Positions 34,680 through 44,700 of a stretch of DNA of 64,000 bases are shown here, piece by piece. The notes under the pieces are model-generated. The model was not told the origin of the DNA and made no database searches. It saw nothing but the letters and a program-made list of their open reading frames with translations. Numbering within the stretch: the first letter of the stretch is position 1; each line of letters opens with the position of its first letter. The translations under genes and the position numbers were made by a program. The stretch covers positions 965,586 to 1,029,585 of the forward strand of contig JAHBVS010000001.1 of the NCBI GenBank assembly GCA_019637445.1. Reading direction: 5' to 3'. The DNA is from Gemmatimonadaceae bacterium. Lineage in GTDB: Bacteria > Gemmatimonadota > Gemmatimonadetes > Gemmatimonadales > Gemmatimonadaceae.

Positions 34680-35569
34680 TCACCACGCGGCGGGCCACGC
34701 TGTTGATCGTCATCTCGGCCAGCGCCTACGGGTCGCTGAGCATCGTGACGACGCTGGCGGGACAGGCTGGCATCACACTGTTGGCGCTGATGGCGTGGCG
34801 GTACGCGCTGGCGGCACCGGTGCTCGCTGGCATCGCCGGACCGAAGGCGGTGTTCTCGGTGCCGCTGCGGCGGATCCTCGCGCTGCTCGCTCTCGGCGGT
34901 GGCGGACAGGCAGTGGTCACCTACCTCTCGCTGTCCGCGCTGGAGTGGCTGCCGGCGGCATCGCTGGGTTTCCTCTTCTATACGTATCCAGCTTGGGTCG
35001 CGGTCTTTGCCGCCGTGACGGGGCTCGAGCGACTCACGCCCACACGCATTGGCGCGCTCACGCTTGCGTTGTTCGGCATCACCTTGATGGTTGGGGCGCC
35101 CTGGGATCTCGCACTGCCCTTCCCCGGCGTCATCCGCGCGCTCGGCGCCGCCGTGGTGTACGCGCTGTACATCCCGCTGTTGCATCGGCTGCGCGGCCCG
35201 CTGGATCCCGCCACGGCCTCCGCGTGGTTGATCGTCGGCGCGGCAGCGATCTTCATCGCGATGGCGCTGTACGAGAACGCGTTCGTGGTGCCGAGCACGC
35301 CTGCGGGTTGGGGCTTCGTGGCCTGGATAGCACTGTATTGCACCGTCGTGGCGTTCCTCACGTTCCTGCGTGGCCTCGAAGCGCTTGGGCCCGTGCGATC
35401 GGCGATCCTCTCGACGACCGAGCCGTTGTTCACGTCGGTGCTGGCACTGGCAATTCTCGCCCAGCCGCTCGGCATGCCAACCATCCTCGGCGGCACTTGC
35501 ATTGTGGCGGCGATCCTCGTCCTCGAGCGCGCCACCCCACCAACCGTGGACGCCCCAGCGCCCGCCTAA
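34676..35569 (+). CDS. EamA/DMT family transporter (first of a tandem pair)
   Basis: This protein of about 297 residues has ten hydrophobic helices in two EamA halves (GFLFYTYPAWVAVFAAVTGLE in the first, LGPVRSAILSTTEPLFTSVLA in the second). It resembles drug/metabolite exporters. The start is unclear. No ATG or GTG gives the first helix. CTG 34676 overlaps the mgtE stop (CTGA) with GGGACG 5 nt upstream, and TTG 34703 would shorten the N-terminus by nine residues. The next gene is a clear paralogue 12 nt downstream, indicating tandem duplication. Substrate unknown. Confidence 0.83.
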   Translation: MITTRRATLLIVISASAYGSLSIVTTLAGQAGITLLALMAWRYALAAPVLAGIAGPKAVFSVPLRRILALLALGGGGQAVVTYLSLSALEWLPAASLGFLFYTYPAWVAVFAAVTGLERLTPTRIGALTLALFGITLMVGAPWDLALPFPGVIRALGAAVVYALYIPLLHRLRGPLDPATASAWLIVGAAAIFIAMALYENAFVVPSTPAGWGFVAWIALYCTVVAFLTFLRGLEALGPVRSAILSTTEPLFTSVLALAILAQPLGMPTILGGTCIVAAILVLERATPPTVDAPAPA

Positions 35570-35581
35570 GCTGAGCCAGCG

Positions 35582-36490
35582 ATGACCACGTCCTCCCGCG
35601 AGTTGAAGATCGACCCGGCCGCCTTCGGCGCCGGCACCTTCTTCACACTGCTTGCGGCGGCCGGCTTTGCGGCGGTCGCCATCCTTACCTCGCTGGCCAC
35701 GGCCGCGGGGCTCTCGTTGGCCACGGTGCTGGCTTGGCGCTACACGCTCTCCGCCGTGGTGCTCACCGTGTGGGTGGGACTGCACAACTACAAGCGCATT
35801 CCTCCGCGTGAGATGTTGGTGCTACTCAGCGCGGGAGGCTTCGGCCAAGCGTTGCTCGTTGGGGTGGCCCTCAGCGCGCTTCGGTACATCCCCGCGGCAA
35901 CGCTGGCCTTTCTCTTCTATACGTATCCGGCGTGGGTGGCGCTCTTTCAGTCCATCCGCGGCGCAGAGAAGCTGGATGCGCGTCGTGCCACAGCGCTGGC
36001 ACTCAGCTTCGTCGGCATCGGCGTGATGGTCGGGATGCCGGGCACGGCGGGCATCGACTGGCGCGGTGTGGCACTGGCCCTCGGCGCGGCGCTGATCTAC
36101 GGTGCCTACATCCCGATGATGCGCGTGCTCACGAAGGACCATCCGGTTGCGCCCGTGTCTGCGTACACGAAGATCGGCTCGGCCGTGGCATTCCTCGTCG
36201 TCGCGTCTTTCACGCAGAGCTTCACCTACCAGATCCCACTTGAGACGTGGGGCGTGCTGCTGATCCTCACGATCTTCAGCACGGTGCTGCCGGGCGTGTT
36301 CTTCCTGATGGGCCTGATCCGCCTCGGCCCCGTACGCACGGCCATCGTCTCCACCGTTGAGCCCTTCCTCACGGCCCTGCTTGGCGTGGTGGTGCTCTCA
36401 CAGGCGCTCACGCTGCCGACGATGCTGGGCGGTGCGCTGATCGTGGCGGCGGTGGTGCTACTGCAGTTCCGCCGGGACCGCGTCGCCTAG
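35582..36490 (+). CDS. EamA/DMT family transporter (second of a tandem pair)
   Basis: The 302-residue protein has ten helices in two EamA repeats. It shares with the preceding gene the motifs AATLAFLFYTYPAWVALF and LGPVRTAIVSTVEPFLTALLG at equivalent places, and the overall length. It probably exports a metabolite; no substrate can be assigned. ATG 35582 is clear. The pair follows mgtE on the same strand and may be cotranscribed. Confidence 0.88.
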   Translation: MTTSSRELKIDPAAFGAGTFFTLLAAAGFAAVAILTSLATAAGLSLATVLAWRYTLSAVVLTVWVGLHNYKRIPPREMLVLLSAGGFGQALLVGVALSALRYIPAATLAFLFYTYPAWVALFQSIRGAEKLDARRATALALSFVGIGVMVGMPGTAGIDWRGVALALGAALIYGAYIPMMRVLTKDHPVAPVSAYTKIGSAVAFLVVASFTQSFTYQIPLETWGVLLILTIFSTVLPGVFFLMGLIRLGPVRTAIVSTVEPFLTALLGVVVLSQALTLPTMLGGALIVAAVVLLQFRRDRVA

Positions 36491-36581
36491 CCACGCGGCA
36501 TCCCGGGGCCTCACCGGGCGCGCGTAGGCGGCCTCGAAACGCCAGGGAAGGATTTGGGCGCATGGCACGTCCCATAGCCGG

Positions 36582-37142
36582 ATGACGACCCGCGGAGCGA
36601 CGGCGAGTGACGCCGAGGCAACGCTTGTGGCCGGCTGCCGCCGTGGCGAGCCGGACGCGCAGCGCGCGTGCTTCGACCGCTATCGCGACCGCGTGCACTC
36701 CATTGCGTTGCATTTCCTGCGCGGCGACCACGACGCCGCACAGGACGTGACCCAGGAGGTCTTCGTGCGCTTCTTCCGTGCCGCGCCAAACTTCCGCGCC
36801 GATGCGCGGCTGTCCACCTACTTGTACCGCGCGGTGGCCAATGCCTGTACGGACGAGCTGCGGCGACGGCGACGTTTCGTGTTTGGCGATGTCGCCGAGC
36901 ACCTGCATCCAGCGGTCGAACCGACGGACGACTCCGAGCGCTCGGCCGTGCTGGCCGCCGTGGCCAAACTTTCGCCCAAGCTGCGCCTGGTGGTGCTGAT
37001 GCGATACTTCGATGAACTGAGCTACGATGAGATTGCGGCGGCGTTGGAGACCACGAGCGGCACCGTGGCCTCGCGCCTAAGCCGCGCGCACGCAGCGTTG
37101 GCGGAACTACTCGCGCCGGAACCGGAGGCGGCCCGTGTCTGA
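36582..37142 (+). CDS. ECF-type RNA polymerase sigma factor
   Basis: The 186-residue protein has sigma region 2 (about 30-95: FLRGDHDAAQDVTQEVFVRFF with the core-binding pattern and STYLYRAVANACTDELRRRRR) and region 4 (about 125-180: LSPKLRLVVLMRYFDELSYDEIA and TSGTVASRLSRAH, a helix-turn-helix). It lacks regions 1 and 3, as ECF sigmas do. Its stop overlaps the start of the FecR-type gene by 8 nt, so the sigma factor is coupled to its likely regulator. Confidence 0.93.
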   Translation: MTTRGATASDAEATLVAGCRRGEPDAQRACFDRYRDRVHSIALHFLRGDHDAAQDVTQEVFVRFFRAAPNFRADARLSTYLYRAVANACTDELRRRRRFVFGDVAEHLHPAVEPTDDSERSAVLAAVAKLSPKLRLVVLMRYFDELSYDEIAAALETTSGTVASRLSRAHAALAELLAPEPEAARV

Positions 37143-38214
37143 TCTCGAGCGCAACCAGCGCCTGGTGACCGGCGACAGCAACGACGCTGTGCGCCGCATC
37201 GAGGCCCGACTCTCCGAAGCCACTCGGCGTCACGATGCCCTGCCAGACCCCGAGGCCCGCTGGCGCGACATCCAGGCCGAACTGCAGCGGCCTTCTCGCG
37301 CGGACGATGGTTTCGCACGCCGACGCGTACCGCGTTCGCTGGCAGTAGCCGCTGGACTTGCTGCGCTGATGCTCGGCGGCCTCGCGGGTGCCGTGCGACA
37401 ATACGCGGCACCAGACGCTTGGCGGGTCGTGTCGTTCGGCAGCGATGCGGCACCCTCCGCGCTCACGGCAGGCGAGTGGCTGGAGACCGACTCGGACCAG
37501 CGCCTGCGTTTGCAGGTCGGACGCATCGGCACGGCCGATGTGGGACCCGACAGCCGGCTGCGACTCGAGCGCGGCAAGTGGAGCGAGCATCGGCTGTCGC
37601 TCGAGCGCGGAAGCCTCGACGTCATCATTGAGGCACCGCCGCGGTTGTTCTTCGTGCAGACGCCTCGGGTGCTTGCCACCGATCTTGGTTGCGCGTACAC
37701 GTTGGAGGTCGCCGAGGGCGGCGCGACTCGCCTCGCCGTCACTGCCGGTTGGGTAGAGCTCGGCGAGAACGGCCGGCGCTCACTCGTGCCGGCTGGTATG
37801 GAAGCATCCGTTGCAGCCGATGGCGTGCCGGGCACTCCTGTAGTTGCCGAGCTTCCAGCCGGCGCGCGAGACGCCCTGGCGCGCATCGATCGCTCGCAGG
37901 GCACGGCGGACGATGTCGCACTGCTCGTTGCGGCGATGCCCGCGCCCGAGGCCGCCGTGGTGACGCGGCAACTCGCGGGGATCACGCTGTGGCACGCGCT
38001 GCAGCGCGTCGAAGCCGACCTGCGGGCGCCGCTGGTGCAGGCCCTCGCGCAGCTCAACCCGGCCCCGACCGGCGTGACCACGGAAGGAATCGTCGCCCTG
38101 GACCGTCGTATGCTCGACGACTGGCGCCGGAGTCTGAACCCGATGTGGGGGGAGGAGGACGCACCGGTCTGGGTCGCCCTCGGTCGCAAACTCTGGCTCT
38201 GGGCGATGGACTGA
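37135..38214 (+). CDS. FecR-domain membrane protein (putative anti-sigma regulator)
   Basis: The 359-residue protein has a cytoplasmic N-terminus of about 60 residues and one transmembrane helix (SLAVAAGLAALMLGGLAGAV, about 64-83). A periplasmic FecR beta domain follows (about 100-235; LTAGEWLETDSDQRLRLQVG, RLERGSLDVII, RVLATDLGCAYTLEV, VTAGWVELG). A helical C-terminal part of about 110 residues is not typical. FecR proteins relay surface signals to ECF sigmas; here no TonB receptor is present. GTG 37135 overlaps the sigma gene. Confidence 0.85.
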   Translation: MSDLERNQRLVTGDSNDAVRRIEARLSEATRRHDALPDPEARWRDIQAELQRPSRADDGFARRRVPRSLAVAAGLAALMLGGLAGAVRQYAAPDAWRVVSFGSDAAPSALTAGEWLETDSDQRLRLQVGRIGTADVGPDSRLRLERGKWSEHRLSLERGSLDVIIEAPPRLFFVQTPRVLATDLGCAYTLEVAEGGATRLAVTAGWVELGENGRRSLVPAGMEASVAADGVPGTPVVAELPAGARDALARIDRSQGTADDVALLVAAMPAPEAAVVTRQLAGITLWHALQRVEADLRAPLVQALAQLNPAPTGVTTEGIVALDRRMLDDWRRSLNPMWGEEDAPVWVALGRKLWLWAMD

Positions 38215-38235
38215 CTTCATCCCCGGAGGTGTGTG

Positions 38236-38973
38236 ATGCGACGCTGGAGAACGCGGGTGCTCGTGCCGATGGCGGCAGCGATGGCGATGGCGATGGCGGC
38301 AGTACCGTACCACGGCGGCTGGGTGATCGTGACGATGCACGAATGGCCCGAGGCGCTCGAGGCCGGCAAGGCGACCACATTGACGTTCTCGATGCGGCAG
38401 CACGGCGAGGAACTGCTCGCCGGCCGCGAACCCGTGCTGCAATTGAAGGCCCCTGGCCTGCTCGGCAGCCGGGAGAAGCTGCGCACCCAGCGTACCGAGC
38501 AGCCGGGGGTGTACCGCGCGACCTTCACGCCTGAGGAGGCCGGCGAGCTGCGGGTCAGTGTGGATACCGATTTCTACGGGTGGACGGCGCCGATGCTGCC
38601 GCTGGCGGTGCGCGCGAACGGAGCCGTGACGAATGGCTCGTCTGCCACCGCGACCCTGGCTGGCGCAGCGCACGGCCCGTTGTCGCGCGGCCAGCAGTTG
38701 TTCGTTGCGAAGGGCTGCGCCGGCTGCCACGCCAAGACCGACGACAATGCGCTTGAAGAGATCCGCGTCGTGCAAGTCGGTCCCAACCTCACGGGGCGCA
38801 CGTATCCCGCCGGCTGGGTGGAGCGGAAAATCCTCGACCCAGCGTCGCAGCGCAGTGTCGGCATCAGCGCGAATGCGACGATGCCGCAGCTCGAGGTGAC
38901 GGCCCCCGAGGCTGCGGCAATCGCGGCCTACGTGAATGCGCGGCAGATAGCCGCGGGATCAGCTAGACACTAG
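38236..38973 (+). CDS. Exported protein with YtkA/FixH-like domain and cytochrome c domain
   Basis: The 245-residue product has a signal peptide and then a beta-sandwich of the YtkA/FixH type (about 28-130: WVIVTMHEWPEALEAGKATT and GVYRATFTPEEAGELRVSVD). The C-terminal mono-heme cytochrome c domain carries CAGCH (Cys161, Cys164, His165), with the distal Met probably in NATMPQLEVT. It is a periplasmic electron carrier or sensor of unknown partner. GGAGGT lies 5 nt before ATG 38236. It follows the ECF sigma/FecR pair by 21 nt and is probably in their operon. It overlaps the convergent acyl-CoA dehydrogenase gene by 11 bp. Confidence 0.85.
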   Translation: MRRWRTRVLVPMAAAMAMAMAAVPYHGGWVIVTMHEWPEALEAGKATTLTFSMRQHGEELLAGREPVLQLKAPGLLGSREKLRTQRTEQPGVYRATFTPEEAGELRVSVDTDFYGWTAPMLPLAVRANGAVTNGSSATATLAGAAHGPLSRGQQLFVAKGCAGCHAKTDDNALEEIRVVQVGPNLTGRTYPAGWVERKILDPASQRSVGISANATMPQLEVTAPEAAAIAAYVNARQIAAGSARH

Positions 38974-40876
38974 CCACTTCACGCGCAGGTTCAGCCGACG
39001 CCGGCACGGGCTCCAGCATCTGCTCGTACGGCGTCGGCTCGACCACGCCCCGCTCCAACCAGGCGTGCTCGCCGCGCACGATGGCCTGCGCAAGCTTGTA
39101 CAGCGTGGGATCGTGCTTGCCGAACAGGTTGCGGAACGACGCCTCGATGCGGTCGCGGGACTCGCGGCAGAAGGCATCGGCGAGCGCCAAGGCTTCCTTG
39201 TTGCCCTCTTTGGCCAGCATCTGCGCGCGCGAGAGCGTCGCGCTCATCGCATACAGCTCGGCGCCGATGTCCACCGCGCGGAAGAGCACCATCTGTCGCT
39301 TCTCCAGCGCGGGACCGAAACGCAGCATCGCGTGGAACAATGCGCGGCCGAGCCGGTTCGTGGCGCGCGCCACGTAGCGCGCGTGCTTGGCATTGCGGCC
39401 GAACTCACCGTAGAGCCCGAGCGAGGGGATCCAGCGCGCCGGATACCAGGTGGCGTAGAATGGCGCCGCCTTCAGCAGGTACTTCACCCGCGTGCCGAAG
39501 GAGCTCTTCGGGTCCACAATCGGGAAGGCGATCGAGAAGTGCGCGTCCACTGCCTCGCGGGCGATGAACAGCCGCATGATCTCGCTCGAGCCCTCGAAGA
39601 TCAGGTTGATGCGCGAGTCGCGCATCGCGCGCTCGACCGGGAACGGCGTCTCGCCGCGCGCACGGAGTGAATCGGCGGTCTCGTAACCGCGGCCGCCGCG
39701 GATCTGCAGCGCGTCATCCACGCTGTGCCAGGCCAGCTCCGTGTTGAACATCTTGGCGATCGCCGCCTCGAGCCGGATGTCCGTCCCGCCACGCTCGTAG
39801 AGCGCGGTGGAGAGGTAGGCCACGGATTCCATCGCGAAGGCACTGGCCCCGAGCCGCGCAATCTTCTGCGCAATCGCCTCGTGCTTGGCGATCGGCTGGC
39901 CCCACTGCACTCGTTCGTTGGCCCACTGCCGTACGCCGTTGAGCAGCGCCTTGGTGGCGCCCGCCACGCTGGCGGGAATCGTCAGGCGTCCGGTGTTGAG
40001 CGTGATGAGCGCGAGCTTGAGTCCCTTGCCCTCGCCCCAGAGGATGTTCTTGCTCGGCACCTTGACGTTCTCGAAGGACAGCCAGCCGTTCTCGATCGCC
40101 TTGAGGCCCATGAAGCGGCAGCGGTGCTTGATGGAGATGCCCGCCGACTTGGCATCTACGATGAACGCCGTGATCTGCTTCTTGCGCAGCCTGCCGTTCA
40201 CCATGCGGTCCGGCGTGCGCGCCATCACGACGAAGAGGTCGGCCCGCGTGCCGTTCGTGCACCAGAGCTTCTCGCCGTTGAGCACCCAGTGCGTGCCATC
40301 CTCGCTGGGCGTGGCGGTGGTGCTCATGTTGGCGGGATCCGAACCCGCGTTCACTTCGGTCAGCGCGAAGGCCGTGATGCCGCCCTTGGCGATGCGCGGG
40401 AAGAATTCCTTCTTCTGTTCGTCCGTGCCGAAGAGCTTGAGCGGCTGCGGCACGCCGATGGACTGCGAGGCGGAGAGCAACGCGCAGAGCGAGCCGCACT
40501 TGGCGGTGACCAGCTCCATTGCCTTCACGTAGGTCATCTGCGAGAGGCCGAGTCCGCCGTACTCCTTCGGGATCTTGATGCCGAAGGCGCCAATCTCGCG
40601 CAGTTCCTGCACGTAGGCTTCGGGAATGTCGCCGGTGCGGTCCACCATATCCGCGTCGTAACGCCCCAGAAACTCGGCGAGCTTGCCGAGGAAGACCTTG
40701 GCGTCGGCGGCGTCGGCGTTGTCGCTGGCCGGGAATGGATGGATGAGCTCAGGCCGGAATCGGCCGAGGAAGAGCTCCTTCACGAAGCTCGGGTGCGCCC
40801 ATTCGGATTCGCGCGCGTCTTCGGCGACGTCGCGGGCCTCCTGCTCGGAGGCGAGGGCGTGGGATTGGTCGGCCAC
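38963..40876 (-). CDS. Acyl-CoA dehydrogenase (long form)
   Basis: The 637-residue flavoenzyme performs the first oxidation of fatty-acid beta-oxidation. FAD and substrate motifs are present: KIPKEYGGLGLSQM, FALTEVNAGSDPANM, WVLNGEKLWCTNG, QIRGGRGYETADSL and INLIFEGSSEIMRLF with the catalytic base at Glu428. About 170 residues follow the core, like the very-long-chain (ACADVL/ACAD9) type, which suggests long-chain substrates. GTG 40876 has GGAGGTG at 7-nt spacing. No other fat-oxidation gene is adjacent. It ends inside the end of the cytochrome gene. Confidence 0.93.
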   Translation of the reverse strand: MADQSHALASEQEARDVAEDARESEWAHPSFVKELFLGRFRPELIHPFPASDNADAADAKVFLGKLAEFLGRYDADMVDRTGDIPEAYVQELREIGAFGIKIPKEYGGLGLSQMTYVKAMELVTAKCGSLCALLSASQSIGVPQPLKLFGTDEQKKEFFPRIAKGGITAFALTEVNAGSDPANMSTTATPSEDGTHWVLNGEKLWCTNGTRADLFVVMARTPDRMVNGRLRKKQITAFIVDAKSAGISIKHRCRFMGLKAIENGWLSFENVKVPSKNILWGEGKGLKLALITLNTGRLTIPASVAGATKALLNGVRQWANERVQWGQPIAKHEAIAQKIARLGASAFAMESVAYLSTALYERGGTDIRLEAAIAKMFNTELAWHSVDDALQIRGGRGYETADSLRARGETPFPVERAMRDSRINLIFEGSSEIMRLFIAREAVDAHFSIAFPIVDPKSSFGTRVKYLLKAAPFYATWYPARWIPSLGLYGEFGRNAKHARYVARATNRLGRALFHAMLRFGPALEKRQMVLFRAVDIGAELYAMSATLSRAQMLAKEGNKEALALADAFCRESRDRIEASFRNLFGKHDPTLYKLAQAIVRGEHAWLERGVVEPTPYEQMLEPVPASAEPAREVASV

Positions 40877-40944
40877 GGGGGCCACCTCCAGGATTGTGGG
40901 TCCAGCAATGGCGGGTCGCAGGGCTTCCCGCAGCGTATCTATAG

Positions 40945-41661
40945 CTACCCGTCGGCGCCCGGCCGCACAACGGCACTGCGCCGGAACAGCACGATGCCGC
41001 CAATGAGGGCGATGAGGGCGAAGGAGAACCACTGGATCGCGTACGAGCGATGCGGGCCGTTGTCGAGTACCGGGGGTTCGAGGCGTCTCGGCACCGAGTC
41101 GGCGCGGGCGGCGGAGTCCGAGGTCATCATGAGCAGGACGGGCGCGACGGGTCGGCGAATCCTGGACTCGAGTGCGGCCCGATTGAGACTACGGAGAGGC
41201 GCTGATCGTTCGGTAGGTGCCGGAGGGCCGCTGTCTAGCAACGGCAGCAAGTAGCCGCGCAGGCTCACTGAGTCTGGCTCTCGCCACCGTGCGAGATCGA
41301 CGGTGGACGCATCGGGTGAATAGACCCATCCACGAGCCACCATAACAACAGTATCAGTACCTTCAAACTCCAACGGTGTAATCAAGTGCACACCTGGAGA
41401 TCCGTTGTTTGCGCGGCTTGCGTGCACCTGCTCTAGGTCAAATCGGAATAGACCTTCGGCTGCGACCTGTCTCCAGCGAGCCAGTGCCGTATCCGACCAC
41501 ACCGACCGCACCGCCACAGGAGCAGTTGCTAGCCGTTCGGTCAATCCACTATTGAACGCCGCCTTTTCGGCGTGCCGATCCAGCTGCCAGACGCCAAGCC
41601 GGACAAAGAGGGCCGAGCAGGCCAGCGGGATGACGAGGGCGAGCGCGGACTTGATTCGCAT
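40945..41661 (-). CDS. SURF1 family protein
   Basis: This 238-residue inner-membrane protein is needed for assembly of cytochrome c oxidase, probably heme a insertion. It has one helix at each end, the motif RLGVWQLDRHAEK after the first helix, MVARGWVYSPD in the middle, and NGPHRSYAIQWFSFALIALIGG (split at the second helix). It complements the heme A synthase gene at 4578-5651. ATG 41661 is clear. The middle of the gene (about 41210-41480) is visibly richer in A and T than its neighbours, though no transfer signature is seen. Confidence 0.9.
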   Translation of the reverse strand: MRIKSALALVIPLACSALFVRLGVWQLDRHAEKAAFNSGLTERLATAPVAVRSVWSDTALARWRQVAAEGLFRFDLEQVHASRANNGSPGVHLITPLEFEGTDTVVMVARGWVYSPDASTVDLARWREPDSVSLRGYLLPLLDSGPPAPTERSAPLRSLNRAALESRIRRPVAPVLLMMTSDSAARADSVPRRLEPPVLDNGPHRSYAIQWFSFALIALIGGIVLFRRSAVVRPGADG

Positions 41662-41774
41662 CCGCCAAAGCTAGCGACTCGGTGACCAGAGTCACCCCAG
41701 AAAGCGCATCCGTAATACTGTCGGCGAGGGGGCAGCGCGCCTAGTTTTGTCGCTCACCTCCAGCCCCACCTTCC

Positions 41775-44700
41775 TTGCGCGCCACGGCCCCCGGCCGCCT
41801 CGCGATTCCCGCGGCGGTGTTCCTGCTCTCGCTCCTTTCCTGCGGCCGTGAGGTGACGGGCCCGGAGAACGGCGTCTTCAGCGGCGGGCGTCGCGTCGGT
41901 GCCCTGGCGGTGGCCCCCGAGTATCCGTCGTTGATGGCCTCCGTACTCGGCGGGAGCCAAGTGGTGCCCTTCGAGCGTGTGCGGCTGGTGCTGCGCCGCA
42001 CGGACGGTGCCGTGGCGCTGGACACCCTGATTGCCTTCCCCGCCACCGTGGATTCACTCACGTTGGCGTTCCTGGTTCCACTGCCGGTCAACGCGCCCGC
42101 TGAGGGCGTGTCGATGGCGCTCGCGATGGCGTACATCAATGCGGCGGGCGACACCGTCTTCAGGGCCGGGCCGCAGTCGGTGCTTGTCCCTCCCGTCCGC
42201 GACGGGGTGACCCAGCCGCCCGTGAGCACGCCGATTCGCTATACCGGTGTTGGCGCCGGTGCCGCGTCGGTGCAGATCACGCCGGACACCGGAACGCGAG
42301 TGGCCGGGAGCTCCAGCGGATTCACGGCGACCGCACTCGACGGCCAAAGCCAGCCGATCGCGGGTACGCCGCTGCTGTTCTACACGCTCGACTCCACGCG
42401 AGCGTCCGTCACCAACCCCTCGACCGGCGCCACGACCTGGCTGCCGTCGCGCGGGACGGCACGCATCGTCGCCGCGCTGCCGGACGGTTCGCGGGCAGAC
42501 ACCGCGAGCATCAGCGTCACGCTGCCCGCCTCGCAGTTGGTCCTCGGCTCTGGCGACCTCCAGACTGCGCCACTCGGCAACCCACTCGGCGCGCCGATTG
42601 TCCTTCGCACACTAGCGAGCGACGCGGTCCCCGTCTCCGGCGTGATCGTCAGCTTCGCCGTGAGCACGGGCGGCGGCTCGCTGACGGTCACGACCGACAC
42701 GTCCGACACCAACGGCGAGGTCTCCACCGGATGGACACTGGGCAGCGCCTTCGGTGTGCAGACCATCACCGCAACGGCCGCGGGCCTCAGCGGCTCACCG
42801 CTCACTGTCAGTGCCACTGCGAGCGCAGGAGCGCCCGCACAGCTCGCCGTCGTCTCGCAGCCGGTCGCAGGTGTGGCCGGCGAGACCCTGGCGCCCGCCA
42901 TCGTCATTGCCGTCGAGGACGAGCAGGGCAACCTCGTCGAGACCTTCACGGGTGCCGTGACGCTCGCGTTGCCGCCCGCTGCCGACGCCACGCTCGGCGG
43001 CACGACGACGGTGAATGCCGTCGCCGGCCTCGCGACGTTCAACGACCTCAACCTCGACATCGTCGGCGCGTACGGCCTCATCGCCACGAGCGGCGCGCTG
43101 ACGCCCGACACCACGGCGGCCATCACCGTCACCGCGGCGGCCGCCGCCCGGCTGACCTTCATCACCTGGCCGTCCGGTGGAGTCGCCGGCACGACGCTGG
43201 CGCCCACCACGACCGTGCGGGCGCTCGATGCGTTCGGAAACGACGCGACAGGCTTCACGGGCAGCATCTCGCTGCAGTTGCTGGATGGCACGGGCACGCT
43301 GGGTGGCACGACGAGCGTGGCTGCAGTGGCCGGCGTCGCGACCTTCGCTGACCTCAGCGTCGACCTGATCGGCGATGCGTATACCCTGCGCGCGTTCAGC
43401 GGCGCGCTGCAGCCAGACACCACAACCGCGTTCACGATCACGCCGGCAGCCGTTGCCGGACTGACCTTGCTCGGCGGCGACGGACAGACTGCCGTGGCCG
43501 CGACGCTGCTGCCCGATGTGATTGCGCTGCGCACCGTGGACGCCTTTGGCAATCGTGTGCCGGGCGCTGGTGTCACGTTCAGCATCCTGACGGGCGGCGG
43601 TGATGTCGTCCCGCCGACGACAACCGCCGACACCTCCGGGCGCGCCGTCGCCAACTGGACGCTGGGCGCAACGCTCGGCACGCAGACACTGCGGGTCTCG
43701 CTCACGGGAGTGCCGGCAGTGACGCTCGATGTGTCCGCCACGGCGACCGTGGGCCCGGCTTCGCAGTTGGTCGTCACGCAGCAGCCCGCCGACACGGTGG
43801 AGGCCGGCGCGACCATCCCGATCCTGGTCGAAGCGCGCGACGCGCTCGGCAACCTCGTCCCGACGTACGTCGGGACGGCGAACATCACGCTGCTGGTCAA
43901 TCCCACGCTCACTACGCTCGGCGGTACGACGAGCGCTGCGTTCGTCGGCGGCGTGGCCAGCCTGGCGCCGACGATTCCCGCGAGCGGCGCCGGTTACCAG
44001 TTTGAGCTGAGCGCCGGCGCGCTGAGCAACGCCACATCGGCGGTGTTCGTCGTTGGCGCGGCGGCGGCCGCAACCTTCGAGATCGTCTCCGGAACACCAC
44101 AATCGGGCCAGGTGGGCACGGCCTTCCCGACACCGATGGTCGTGCGCGTCCTCGACGGCTTCGGCAATCCTGTGCCAGGGCACACGACGACGTGGACGTC
44201 GCTGGCGGGGGCAAGCGCCGTCGACGCCGTCACGGTGCTCACTGATGCCGCGGGCGAGGCGCAGAATGGCGCGACCTTCGGCACGACGGCCGGCGACGGC
44301 CAGCCCGGCGTGGGCGTCACCACCGCCGGCCTGGCCACCGTGCTGCAGTTCGACGTTGATGTTGCCCCAGGCGCACCCGCATCGATCGTGCTGGTCGATG
44401 GCAACACGCAGACGGAGACCGTGGACCTCCCGCTGCCGACGCCGCTGTCGGTGCGCGTCACGGACGGCTTCGGCAACGGCATCGCCGGCGTCACGGTGCT
44501 CTGGGGCGTGAGCGCCGGACAGGGACAGTTCACGGACACCACAAGCACCACGGACGCTGCCGGCGTCGCGAGCACCGTCGCCATTCTCGGGACGGTCGCC
44601 GGCGCCGTGCAGTTCGAGGCCTTGGTGGACGGCGTGGCCGGATCACCGGTGCTCTTCGATGCCACCGCGACGCCAGACATCCCGGTGGTGGTGCAGGCGC

